In this document: piece by piece, positions 18,546 through 26,101 of the stretch | Position numbering within the stretch: position 1 is the stretch's first letter | How the letters are laid out: every line of letters starts with the position of its first letter | Assembly (NCBI GenBank): GCA_902801845.1 | Contig: CADCJW010000003.1 | Span: 124,001 to 188,000 of the forward strand | From: an uncultured Eubacteriales bacterium | Lineage (GTDB): Bacteria; Bacillota; Clostridia; Christensenellales; CAG-138 | Reading direction: 5' to 3' | Length of the DNA: 64,000 nt | Translations under genes and position numbers: made by a program | The notes under the pieces: generated by a model | Database searches by the model: none | What the model was told of the DNA's origin: nothing | Seen by the model: the letters and a program-made list of their open reading frames with translations, nothing else

Positions 18546-18640
18546 TAAAGAATAAGAATATGACAAAGAGAATGAGTAAGAGTAAGAGAATGAATAGGAG
18601 TATGATAAAAGAGTATGTGTGTGTCATGGAGCACACACAC
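18543..18640. other. Non-coding AT-rich purine tract ending in a GT/AC hairpin
   Basis: From about 18545 to 18612 the plus strand is nearly all A and G with scattered T, in a loose AAGAGTAAGAGAATGA-like repetition, quite unlike the GC-rich surroundings. It is followed by GTGTGTGT (18617-18624) and ACACACAC (18633-18640), an eight-base stem with loop CATGGAGC. No gene is supported here. Purpose unknown; it separates the phased sites from the B12 promoter. Confidence 0.5.
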
Positions 18641-18666
18641 GAGGGGGGCGGGGAAGCGGCGAGACC

Positions 18667-18695
18667 TTGACGAAAAAGGGGGACGGGGCTATAAT
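18667..18695 (+). promoter_or_regulatory. Promoter of the cobalamin operon
   Basis: TTGACG (18667-18672), exact 17-base spacer, TATAAT (18690-18695): a near-consensus housekeeping promoter. Transcription should start near 18702, just before the riboswitch. Confidence 0.8.
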
Positions 18696-18702
18696 GACAC
18701 CA

Positions 18703-18965
18703 GTTGAATAGCGTGTTCTTATCTGCGATGAGCAGCGGCCTTCGGGCCGAGGGAACCGGGTGAGAATCCCGGGCTATCCCAGTAACCGTCAGGCGGACGA
18801 AAGAGCGCATGCCCACTGTTCCTAAGGAACGGGAAGGGGCTCGAGTAGGAGGAAGCCAAGCCGGGAGACCTGTTTGAACATGTAAACTTCTGGGATTGAG
18901 TGAACCGTCGGGCACAAAAGGCCCGAAGCATCTGCCGCTCCTCAATTCTGGGGAGCGTTTTTCGA
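18703..18965 (+). ncRNA. Cobalamin (AdoCbl) riboswitch with transcription-termination platform
   Basis: The leader before btuF contains the conserved core elements in order: GGGAA followed by GGTGAGAATCCCGGGCTATCCC (18763-18784 region), AGTAACCGT, the CCCACTG ... GGGAAGGGGC segment, and the B12-box AAGCCAAGCCGGGAGACCTG near 18855-18873. A short hairpin, TCGGGC (18908-18913) with GCCCGA (18921-18926), precedes the terminator at 18937-18962. Bound adenosylcobalamin should favour termination and shut off import and nucleotide-loop assembly. The exact 5' and 3' limits are estimates. Confidence 0.92.
18937..18962 (+). terminator. Riboswitch-controlled intrinsic terminator
   Basis: Stem GCTCCTCA (18937-18944) with TGGGGAGC (18949-18956), including one G-T pair, a 4-base loop and five T (18958-18962). 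It lies between the riboswitch core and the btuF ribosome site, as expected for an off-switch. Confidence 0.8.
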
Positions 18966-19005
18966 CTCCTGCTCTATTCGACAAGCACAGAAAGGAGAAA
19001 AAGTC

Positions 19006-19935
19006 ATGAAACTCAAGAAACTGTTGGCGATCCTTTTCGCGGCTCTGCTGCTGGTGTCCTTTGTGAAGACGCCCGCTGCGGACGATTCCTTCACCGTCAC
19101 CGATATGGCTGGCCGGGAAGTCACCTTCGAGAAGCCCGTGGAGAAGGCCGTGGCCCTCACCGCCTCCGACTGCGAGATCATCTTCGCCCTGGGCGCGGAG
19201 GAAGCGCTGGTGGGCCGCGGTGAATACTGCGACTATCCCGCCGAGGTGTTCGACATCCCGTCCCTGACCTCCGGCGCCAATACCAACATCGAGCAGATCC
19301 TGGCCCTGGAGCCCGAGGTGGTGTTCCTCAGCATGATGGCCCAGACCCAGGAGCAGGTGGACCAGCTGGAGAAGGCCGGCGTTCGGGTGGTGGTCAGCGA
19401 TGCCCAGGACATCGAGGGCACCTACACCGCCATCAACCTGATCGGCCAGGTCATGGGCAAGCAGACCGAAGCCGACCAGATCATCGACAGCATGAAGGCC
19501 GTCTTTGACGAGATCAAGGAAAATCCCATCCCCGGGGAGAAGACCATCTATTTCGAGGTGAGCCCGCTGCAGTGGGGGCTCTGGACCGCGGGCACCGGCA
19601 CCTTCATGAACGAGGTGGCGGAGATGATGGGCCTTAAGAACTGCTTCGGCGACGTGGCAGGCTGGGCGGCCATCTCCGAGGAGCAGGTCCTGGAGCGGAA
19701 CCCTGACTACATCATGACCATCACCATGTACTTCGGCGAGGGCCCCACCCCCGAGGAGGAGATCATGGCCCGGCCCGGCTGGGAGAACGTGACCGCCGTG
19801 AAGGACCAGAACATCCTGAACCTGCCCAACAACGAGCTGTCTCGGCCCGCTCCCCGTCTGGCGGAGGGCGCCCAGCTGCTCTATGACTTCGTGGTGGAGA
19901 GCGAAGCGGCCGTGGCCCTCGCGCCTGCCGCATAA
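19006..19935 (+). CDS. btuF: Corrinoid-binding protein of a B12 ABC importer (BtuF-like)
   Basis: 309 residues. An N-terminal signal sequence (hydrophobic about 5-19) is followed by a helical-backbone periplasmic-binding fold: DMAGREVTFEKPVEKAVAL, ALEPEVVFLS, and the C-terminal RPAPRLAEGAQLLYDF. It should capture corrinoids and deliver them to the permease. The riboswitch directly upstream makes a B12-type ligand very likely; without that, siderophore binding would also fit. Odd: the signal lacks the lipobox Cys normally used to anchor such proteins in Gram-positives, so it may be secreted or use an uncleaved anchor. AAAGGAG supports the start. Confidence 0.88.
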   Translation: MKLKKLLAILFAALLLVSFVKTPAADDSFTVTDMAGREVTFEKPVEKAVALTASDCEIIFALGAEEALVGRGEYCDYPAEVFDIPSLTSGANTNIEQILALEPEVVFLSMMAQTQEQVDQLEKAGVRVVVSDAQDIEGTYTAINLIGQVMGKQTEADQIIDSMKAVFDEIKENPIPGEKTIYFEVSPLQWGLWTAGTGTFMNEVAEMMGLKNCFGDVAGWAAISEEQVLERNPDYIMTITMYFGEGPTPEEEIMARPGWENVTAVKDQNILNLPNNELSRPAPRLAEGAQLLYDFVVESEAAVALAPAA

Positions 19936-19947
19936 GATCACGGCATC

Positions 19948-20982
19948 ATGACCGAGCGGAACGGCGAGCGCTTTCGCGGATGGGAATATCTGCTCTTTGC
20001 TGCGGCAGCGGTATTGACGCTGCTCCTCTCGGTCTGCGTCGGAAGCGTCGGCATCCCCTTTCGGACCACGATCTCCGTGATCTGGCGGGGGATCTGGGGC
20101 CTTGAGCAGCCGGCGGGCACCGCGCCGGCCATCCTGCTCACCTCCCGGCTCCCTCGGGTGCTGGCCGTTATGCTGGTGGGGGCCAGCCTCTCCCTCTGCG
20201 GCGGCGCCATGCAGGGGCTGCTGAAGAACCCTCTGGCGGATGGGTCCACCCTGGGCGTGTCCTCCGGGGCCTCCCTGGGGGCGGTCATCGCCATCGCCTT
20301 CGGCATCACTATACCCGGTTTGCCCTTTGCGGGCACCATGGTCATGGCCATGGTGTTCGCTTTTTGTTCTTTGCTCATCATTTTGGGCCTGGCCTACAAG
20401 CTGGATTTCTCCCTGTCCACCAACACCATCATCCTCATCGGCGTCATCTTCTCCATGTTCGCCTCCAGCGTCATGAGCATCGTCATCACCTTTTCCGGGG
20501 AGCATCTCAGGAGCATCACCTTCTGGACCATGGGGAGCCTTCAGGGCAGCAGCTATTTGAACGTGCTGGTGCTGCTCTTTGCCCTGCTCCTCTTCGGCGG
20601 GGTGATCCTTTTGCACGCCCGGGAGCTGAACGCTTTCGCCATCGGGGAGGAGAACGCCCGCCACGTGGGGGTGAACGTGCGGAGAGTGAAGCTCATCATC
20701 CTCATCGCCGTTTCGGGGCTCATCGGCGTATGCGTGTCCATCGGCGGCACCATCGCCTTCGTGGGCCTGGTGACGCCCCATATGGTCCGGATGCTGGTGG
20801 GGCCGAACCATAAGCGGCTGCTGCCCGCGTCCATCTTCGGGGGCAGCATCTTCCTCATGCTGTCGGACCTGATCGCCCGGACGCTGCTGAACCCCAAGGA
20901 GCTGCCCATCGGCGTGGTCACCTCCATCATCGGGGCGGTGGCCTTCGTGTTCATCTACGGGTCCGCCCGGAAGGGACGGTGA
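19948..20982 (+). CDS. btuC: B12 ABC transporter permease (FecCD family)
   Basis: 344 residues with nine to ten membrane helices. FecCD hallmarks are visible: RLPRVLAVMLVGASLSLCGGAMQGLLKNPLA, LGVSSGASLGA, and the ATPase-contact loop GGTIAFVGLVTPHMVR followed by GPNHKRLLP. It forms the membrane channel of the corrinoid importer as a homodimer. No clear ribosome site lies before the ATG, 12 bases after btuF, so translation may depend on the upstream gene. Its stop overlaps a possible GTG start of btuD. Confidence 0.92.
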   Translation: MTERNGERFRGWEYLLFAAAAVLTLLLSVCVGSVGIPFRTTISVIWRGIWGLEQPAGTAPAILLTSRLPRVLAVMLVGASLSLCGGAMQGLLKNPLADGSTLGVSSGASLGAVIAIAFGITIPGLPFAGTMVMAMVFAFCSLLIILGLAYKLDFSLSTNTIILIGVIFSMFASSVMSIVITFSGEHLRSITFWTMGSLQGSSYLNVLVLLFALLLFGGVILLHARELNAFAIGEENARHVGVNVRRVKLIILIAVSGLIGVCVSIGGTIAFVGLVTPHMVRMLVGPNHKRLLPASIFGGSIFLMLSDLIARTLLNPKELPIGVVTSIIGAVAFVFIYGSARKGR

Positions 20983-20987
20983 CGGCC

Positions 20988-21746
20988 ATGCTGACAGTCA
21001 GAAACCTGTCCGTCTCCTATGGGGACCTGACCATCTTGAAGGACGTTTCCTTTGATCTTACGCCCGGGGAATGGCTCATGATCGTGGGCCCCAACGGGGC
21101 GGGGAAGTCCACCCTGATCAACGCCATCGTGGGCGGCGCTCCCGCCCGGGGCAGCGTTCGCTTCGAGGGCAGGGAGATACGGTCCATGAAGCCCCAGCAG
21201 GTCGCCCGGAGCATCGGCGTGTTGGCCCAGAGCCATGCGGTGGGCTATTCCTTCTCCGTGGAGGAGGTGGTCCGCCTGGGCCGCTACGCCTACGCCCCCA
21301 CCATCTTTTCCGGGCACAGGGGGGAGGAGGAGGCCATCCGAAAGGCCCTGGAGGAGACGGGCCTCTACGAGCAGCGGCACCAGAACGTGCTCACCCTTTC
21401 CGGCGGGGAGCTGCAGCGGACCTTCCTCGCCCAGACCTTCTGCCAGGATCCCCGGCTGCTGATGCTGGACGAGCCCACCAACCATCTGGACCTGGTGTAC
21501 CAAAAGCAGGTGTTCGAGCTCATCCAGGCGTGGCGCAGGCGGGAGGATCGGGCCGTGATCTCCGTGGTCCACGATCTGTCCATGGCCCGGGCCTACGGTA
21601 CCAGGGCCCTGCTCCTCGATCACGGGCAGGTGGTGGTGGACGGGACCATGGAGGAGGTCTTTTCCGACGAAATATTGAACCGGGTCTACGGCATGGACGT
21701 GCGGGCCTGGATGGGTCGCATGCTAGCTCAATGGAAGGAGGCATAG
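20988..21746 (+). CDS. btuD: B12 ABC transporter ATP-binding protein
   Basis: 252 residues from the ATG at 20988; a GTG at 20979, overlapping the btuC stop, is an alternative start. The motifs are Walker A GPNGAGKST, ABC signature LSGGE, Walker B LLMLDEPTNHLDL and the switch His in VVHDLSMA. It powers corrinoid import with the btuC product. The family also serves iron-siderophore uptake, but the riboswitch and the cob genes that follow settle the assignment. Confidence 0.92.
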   Translation: MLTVRNLSVSYGDLTILKDVSFDLTPGEWLMIVGPNGAGKSTLINAIVGGAPARGSVRFEGREIRSMKPQQVARSIGVLAQSHAVGYSFSVEEVVRLGRYAYAPTIFSGHRGEEEAIRKALEETGLYEQRHQNVLTLSGGELQRTFLAQTFCQDPRLLMLDEPTNHLDLVYQKQVFELIQAWRRREDRAVISVVHDLSMARAYGTRALLLDHGQVVVDGTMEEVFSDEILNRVYGMDVRAWMGRMLAQWKEA

Positions 21747-21748
21747 CC

Positions 21749-22819
21749 GTGGAGGAGCGGTTGCAGCGGTGGAAAGAAAGCATTCGAACGCCTGACGAAA
21801 GGGCCCGGGCCGCCGCCCGGCGCCAGTGGGACAGCATCGCCAAGCCCCTGGGGAGCCTGGGGGCCCTGGAGAAGCTCATCTTAGACATCGCCGCCCTGAC
21901 GGGGACGCCTCAGGTGGATATCTCCCGGCGGGCGGTGGTGGTCTGCTGCGCGGACAACGGCGTGGTGGCCGAGGGCGTGACCCAGACCGGCCAGGAGGTC
22001 ACCGCCCGCATGGCGGGGGAGATGGTGAAGATGAACTCCTCCGTTTGCAAGATGGCCCAGGCGGCCCATGCGGACGTGCTCCCCGTGGATCTTGGGATGG
22101 TCCGGCGGGTGGAGGGGGTTTTGGATCGCCACGTGATGGACGGCACCGGGGACATCGCTCGGCGGCCCGCCATGACGCGGGATCAGGCTTTGGACACCGT
22201 CTCGGTGGGCGTGGAGCTGGTGAAGGAGCTGAAGGATAAGGGCTACAGGCTCCTAGTGTCCGGCGAAATGGGCATCGGCAACACCACCACCTCCAGCGCC
22301 CTGGTGGCCGCCCTGCTGAACCTGCCGGCGGAGACCGTCACGGGCCGGGGCGCGGGCCTCAGCGACGCGGGCTTGCAGCGGAAGATCTGGGCCATCGAAC
22401 GGGCCATCACCGTGAACCGGCCCGACCCTCAGGATACTCTGGACGTGCTGAGCAAGCTGGGGGGATTGGACATCTGCGGCATGGCGGGGCTGTTCATCGG
22501 CGGCGCCATGGAGGGCGTCCCCGTAGTCATCGACGGCTTTATCAGCGCCGTGGCGGCCCTGATCGCCCAGCGGCTCTGCCCCGGGGCGGACGCGGCCATG
22601 CTGCCCAGCCACTGCTCCGAGGAGCCGGCCGCCAAAAGGGTGCTGACCATATTGAATAAAAATCCAATAATTTTTGCAAATATGCGGCTGGGCGAGGGGA
22701 CCGGCGGCGTGTGTCTGCTGCCGCTTCTGGACATGGCCCTGGCCGTCTACGGGGGGAACGCCACCTTCGACGCGGTGGGCATCGACGCCTACAGGCCTCA
22801 GGGAGGGAAGGGATGCTGA
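21749..22819 (+). CDS. cobT: Nicotinate-nucleotide--dimethylbenzimidazole phosphoribosyltransferase
   Basis: 356 residues. It makes alpha-ribazole 5'-phosphate, activating the lower ligand of cobalamin. The catalytic Glu is E316 in LGEGTGG; other conserved segments are SRRAVVVCCADNGVV-EGV, GEMGIGNTTTSSAL, TGRGAGLSD and LPSHCSEEPA. I chose the GTG at 21749 because AGGAGG lies seven bases before it and it follows the btuD stop by two bases; an in-frame ATG at 21731 would include that ribosome site in the gene. The base actually activated (dimethylbenzimidazole, adenine or a phenolic) cannot be read from sequence. Confidence 0.93.
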   Translation: MEERLQRWKESIRTPDERARAAARRQWDSIAKPLGSLGALEKLILDIAALTGTPQVDISRRAVVVCCADNGVVAEGVTQTGQEVTARMAGEMVKMNSSVCKMAQAAHADVLPVDLGMVRRVEGVLDRHVMDGTGDIARRPAMTRDQALDTVSVGVELVKELKDKGYRLLVSGEMGIGNTTTSSALVAALLNLPAETVTGRGAGLSDAGLQRKIWAIERAITVNRPDPQDTLDVLSKLGGLDICGMAGLFIGGAMEGVPVVIDGFISAVAALIAQRLCPGADAAMLPSHCSEEPAAKRVLTILNKNPIIFANMRLGEGTGGVCLLPLLDMALAVYGGNATFDAVGIDAYRPQGGKGC

Positions 22820-23337
22820 TCCTGCTCACCGGCGGGTCCGCCTGCGGGAAAAGTTCATACGGAGAAACACTGGCGGTCCAGGGGCCAAAACCCCTCTATT
22901 ACGTGGCCGCCATGGAGCCCTACGACGAGGAATGCCTGCAAAAGATCGCCCGCCATCGGGCCTTGCGGGCAAACAAGGGCTTTGAGACCATCGAACGGTA
23001 CACCGGGGTGGACGCCCTGAAACTCCCTCAAGCCGGGGGAACGGTCCTGCTGGAGTGTTTATGCAATCTAACCGCCAACGAGATGTATATACAGCCGGAC
23101 GCGCCCGTGGACCCGGTCCAAAAGGTGGTGGCGGGGGTGGAGAACCTGATGGGGCAGACCGACACCCTCATCGTCATCACCAACGACGTGGGGAGCGACG
23201 ATGAAGCCTATTCGGAGCAGACCCGCGCCTACATCCGCGCCTTAGGCGAGATCAACGCCCGGGTGGCGGCCATGGCGGACCGGGTCTATGAGCTGGTGGC
23301 GGGGATCCCTATCTGTTTGAAAGGAGAGACGGTATGA
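22813..23337 (+). CDS. cobU: Adenosylcobinamide kinase / adenosylcobinamide-phosphate guanylyltransferase
   Basis: 174 residues, slightly short for the family. The P-loop is GGSACGKSSYG. The expected nucleotide-accepting His lies in ARHRALR, followed by FETIE, and the C-terminal half has LLECLCNLTANEM, ITNDVGSD and RVYELVAGIPICLKG. It phosphorylates adenosylcobinamide and then transfers GMP to it, preparing it for CobS. It overlaps the cobT end by seven bases and the cobS start by four (ATGA). Odd: a second, smaller CobU-like gene lies just after cobS, and this copy has NDVGSD where typical CobU has NEVGxGIVP. Confidence 0.88.
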   Translation: MLILLTGGSACGKSSYGETLAVQGPKPLYYVAAMEPYDEECLQKIARHRALRANKGFETIERYTGVDALKLPQAGGTVLLECLCNLTANEMYIQPDAPVDPVQKVVAGVENLMGQTDTLIVITNDVGSDDEAYSEQTRAYIRALGEINARVAAMADRVYELVAGIPICLKGETV

Positions 23338-24104
23338 ACCTCATCTATTCCATCCTGGCCGCCTTCTCCATGTTCTCGGCCCTGCCCATGCCCCAGGTGC
23401 CCTGGGAGAAGGAGAAGATCCGCTATATGCTGGTGGCCCTGCCTCTGGTGGGGGCGGTCGTCGGGCTCGTGGAATATCTGTGGCTCCGGCTGTGCAGCCG
23501 ACTGGCCTTCGGCATGGTCCTTTCCGCCGTGGGCTTCACCCTGATCCCGGTGCTGATCACCGGCGGCATCCATCTGGACGGCTTCATGGACACGGTGGAC
23601 GCCCTCAAGAGCCACGCCGCCCCGGAGAAAAAGCGGGCCATTTTGAAGGACCCTCACGCGGGCGCCTTCGCCGTCATCGGCCTCGGGGCCTATCTGCTGG
23701 CCTACTTCGGCCTCTGCGCGGAGCTGCCCCTGTTCCGCAAAACGGTCTTGCTGCTGGGCCTGATCCACGTGATGAGCCGGAGCCTGTCCGCCCTATCCGG
23801 GACGGTGCTCCCCGTGGGGCCGGGGAAGGGGACGCTGAACCTCTTTCACCAGGCCGCCGACAAGAAGGTGGCCGTCATGGCCGTATGCTGGGTGATCCTG
23901 TCCGCTGCCGCCATGGTGGCCGTTTGGCCTCTCGTTGGCCTGGTCATGGCCCTGGGCGCGGCGGCGACGTGGCTGCTGGTGCGCCGCATGGCCATGAAGC
24001 AGTTCGAGGGCATGTCCGGGGACATCGCCGGGTTCCAGCTCCAGGTGTCGGAGCTGGTCATGCTGATTTTGCTGGTAGTGACGGAAAGGATGCTTGCGCT
24101 ATGA
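23334..24104 (+). CDS. cobS: Adenosylcobinamide-GDP ribazoletransferase (cobalamin synthase)
   Basis: 256 residues, an integral membrane protein with about six helices. The CobS signature HLDGFMDTVDAL (metal-binding acidic residues) and KDPHAGAFAVIGL are present. It joins adenosylcobinamide-GDP with alpha-ribazole phosphate at the membrane, giving adenosylcobalamin phosphate. It is coupled to cobU upstream and to the mini CobU paralogue downstream by ATGA overlaps on both sides, so the three products are probably made together. Confidence 0.94.
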   Translation: MNLIYSILAAFSMFSALPMPQVPWEKEKIRYMLVALPLVGAVVGLVEYLWLRLCSRLAFGMVLSAVGFTLIPVLITGGIHLDGFMDTVDALKSHAAPEKKRAILKDPHAGAFAVIGLGAYLLAYFGLCAELPLFRKTVLLLGLIHVMSRSLSALSGTVLPVGPGKGTLNLFHQAADKKVAVMAVCWVILSAAAMVAVWPLVGLVMALGAAATWLLVRRMAMKQFEGMSGDIAGFQLQVSELVMLILLVVTERMLAL

Positions 24105-24448
24105 TACTGATCCTTGGGGGCGCCGCCTCTGGCAAACGGACCTATCTTGCATCCCTGGGCTATGGGATAGAGGACGTGGCCGACGGGGTGCTGGACGACA
24201 AAAAGGCCCTGTACGGCCTGGAAAAGCTGGTGGCCGCCGACCCGGAGGGGGCGGAAAGGCTTTTGCCGGCGCTCCTTGAAAAGGAGGCCGTGGCCTGCTG
24301 CGAGGTGGGCAGCGGCGTCATCCCCATCCGGTACGAACAGCGCCGGGCCAGGGAGGCCACGGGCCGCCTCTGCATCCTGCTGGCCGCCCGAGCCGAGAAG
24401 GTGGTCCGCCTGGTGGCGGGCATCCCCACCGTCATCAAAGGAGCATAG
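24101..24448 (+). CDS. Small CobU-like P-loop protein
   Basis: 115 residues, about two thirds of CobU. It keeps a P-loop (GGAASGKRTY) and the C-terminal CobU features CEVGSGVIPI, an Arg-rich R-x-x-RE-x-TGR stretch and VVRLVAGIPTVIKG, but lacks the central region with the guanylyl-accepting His and the LLEC strand segment. It starts inside the cobS stop (ATGA). The two CobU-related proteins complement each other: this one has the V-G-S-G-V-I-P motif that the larger copy lacks. It may be a separate kinase subunit, a regulatory partner or a degenerate copy. Reading frame is intact, so it is likely expressed. Confidence 0.75.
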   Translation: MILILGGAASGKRTYLASLGYGIEDVADGVLDDKKALYGLEKLVAADPEGAERLLPALLEKEAVACCEVGSGVIPIRYEQRRAREATGRLCILLAARAEKVVRLVAGIPTVIKGA

Positions 24449-24449
24449 C

Positions 24450-25049
24450 ATGCAAATATATCTCTTTCGCCACGGTCAGACGCCGGGGAACGCGGCCAGC
24501 CGATATTTAGGCGTCACGAACGAGCCCTTGAGCGAGCTGGGCATCCAAACGGCCCAGGCTGCCGGCAGCGACCCCACCGTTACGGAGGTCCTGGTGACGC
24601 CCCTTCTGCGCACCCAGATGACCGCGGCCATCCTGTTCCCCAAGGCCAGGCAGCGGATTTGCCCGGGTCTTCGGGAGATGGACTTTGGCGTCTTCGAAGG
24701 CCGCTCCGCCCGGGAGATGAGCGATGATCCGGACTTTCGCTGGTGGGTGGAGCAGACCCGGTGCATGGGGCCCTGCCCCCACGGGGAGGCCCGGATGGTC
24801 TTTCAGCATCGGGTGTGCGCCGCTTTTCGGCGAGAGGTGGAGAAGGCCATGGAGGCGAACGCGGAGCGCCTCTATCTGGTGGTCCACGGAGGGACCATCA
24901 TGTCCATCATGAGCCGCTTCGTGCGGCCGGAGACCGACTATTTCGATTGGCGGCTGGGCAACTGCCAGGGGTATCGCTGCGAAGCCAGCATGGGCCCGGA
25001 GGGACTTTCGCTCACGGAAGTCCGGCTGCTCCACAGGGTCGCGCCATGA
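24450..25049 (+). CDS. cobC: Histidine phosphatase, alpha-ribazole phosphatase-like (CobC)
   Basis: 199 residues. The phosphoglycerate-mutase-type active site is R7-H8-G9 at the N-terminus, with the second His in VVHGGTIMSIM and the Glu in LREMDFGVFEG. In this setting it should remove the phosphate from alpha-ribazole phosphate or from adenosylcobalamin phosphate, the final step of nucleotide-loop assembly. AAAGGAG supports the ATG. Position after cobS supports the role; family sequence alone would not separate it from other broad histidine phosphatases. Confidence 0.85.
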   Translation: MQIYLFRHGQTPGNAASRYLGVTNEPLSELGIQTAQAAGSDPTVTEVLVTPLLRTQMTAAILFPKARQRICPGLREMDFGVFEGRSAREMSDDPDFRWWVEQTRCMGPCPHGEARMVFQHRVCAAFRREVEKAMEANAERLYLVVHGGTIMSIMSRFVRPETDYFDWRLGNCQGYRCEASMGPEGLSLTEVRLLHRVAP

Positions 25050-26011
25050 AGCGCACCTTCAATCTCACCACCTATGGGGACGACCTGGACCGGTATGGGG
25101 ACAGGGAGGATCTGTTGCGCGCCCTCGACGGCTTCGACGGTTTGGAGCTCATGCACTGCGGCGAGGACGTGCGCCGCATAGTGCCCAAGGAGAGGATCAT
25201 CGGCGTCCACCTCTGCTTCTTTCCCTATTGGTACGACTTTTATACGGGGGATCTGGCTGCCTGCGAACGGAATCTGGGCAGCCGGGAGGCGATTCGTGCC
25301 CTCTACGGCGGCGACGGGCCGGAAGCGCTCGTGGACGCTTACCGCCGGGATATCGAGAAGGCCAGGGCCGAGGGGGCCGAATATGTGGTCTTCCATGTGG
25401 CCGACTGCTCCGATGAGGAGCTCTTCACCCTCCGCTACCGGCACACCAGCGGGGAGGTGGCGGAAGCCGCCGTCGACCTGTTGAACACCCTGTTCCCGGA
25501 GCCGGAGGGGGATCTTCTCCTGCTCATGGAAAACCTGTGGCATCCGGGCCTCACCCTGACGGAGCCAGAGGTGACGGAGGAGCTGCTTTCGGGCGTCCGT
25601 TATCGAAACAAGGGGATCATGCTGGACACGGGCCATCTCATGCACACGGACCTTTCTTTGCGCACCCAGGCGGAGGCCCTTGCCTATATCCGCCGCCGGA
25701 TCGAGGCGCAGGGGGAGGCCGTCCGCCGGGCCATCCGGGGCATCCATCTTCATCAATCCCTCACGGGGGCGTATATGGCCGAAACGGCGGCCCATCCGCC
25801 CGTCCTGTACGCCGATCCCAAAAAGCGGATGGAGCAGGTGTATACCCACGCCTTTCGCTGCGATCAACACCGGCCCTTCACCTGCCCCGGGGTCCGAGAC
25901 TTCATCGAGTGGATCGATCCGGAGTATCTCACCTTCGAATTCATCTCCCGCTCCCGATCCGAGCAGGAGGCCATGCTCCAAGAGCAGCTCGAAGCCCTGG
26001 ACATGGATTGA
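25046..26011 (+). CDS. TIM-barrel protein of the sugar-phosphate isomerase / endonuclease IV superfamily, B12-operon associated
   Basis: 321 residues. The repeating strands, the ENLWHPG segment and LDTGHLMHTD, GIHLHQS and the late EFISRSR strand match xylose isomerase-like TIM barrels that hold a divalent metal with Glu, Asp and His. The ATG overlaps the cobC stop (ATGA), and no terminator intervenes, so it is the ninth and last gene of the riboswitch-controlled operon. Its job is unknown; a step in lower-ligand or ribose handling is an inference from position only. An unrelated role in sugar metabolism remains possible. Confidence 0.7.
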   Translation: MKRTFNLTTYGDDLDRYGDREDLLRALDGFDGLELMHCGEDVRRIVPKERIIGVHLCFFPYWYDFYTGDLAACERNLGSREAIRALYGGDGPEALVDAYRRDIEKARAEGAEYVVFHVADCSDEELFTLRYRHTSGEVAEAAVDLLNTLFPEPEGDLLLLMENLWHPGLTLTEPEVTEELLSGVRYRNKGIMLDTGHLMHTDLSLRTQAEALAYIRRRIEAQGEAVRRAIRGIHLHQSLTGAYMAETAAHPPVLYADPKKRMEQVYTHAFRCDQHRPFTCPGVRDFIEWIDPEYLTFEFISRSRSEQEAMLQEQLEALDMD

Positions 26012-26066
26012 ATCCTTCACATTTCGTCAAGAAAGCAAACGAACGGTAAAGAATGGGGAAGTCCGA

Positions 26067-26095
26067 TTGACTCTCCCTTTTTCTATGGGTATGAT
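26067..26095 (+). promoter_or_regulatory. Strong promoter placed against the start codon of the FAD oxidoreductase
   Basis: TTGACT (26067-26072), 17-base spacer, TATGAT (26090-26095). Only six bases separate the -10 box from the ATG at 26102, so the RNA would begin at or within a base or two of the start codon. Confidence 0.75.
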
Positions 26096-26101
26096 ACCCT
26101 C

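Noticed and set aside
18478..20811. Long minus-strand open frame across the riboswitch, btuF and btuC
   Set aside because: It runs over a conserved riboswitch and two clearly recognisable plus-strand genes and yields a His/Gly-rich product typical of antisense shadows in GC-rich DNA.
22711..22812. In-frame upstream extension of cobU
   Set aside because: It overlaps the cobT coding region, while the ATG at 22813 has a good ribosome site and places the P-loop at the normal position.
23480..24100. Open frame upstream of the mini CobU gene that would make it a full-length CobU
   Set aside because: The upstream part is the second frame of cobS and has no CobU residues; the ATG at 24101 is directly followed by the P-loop.
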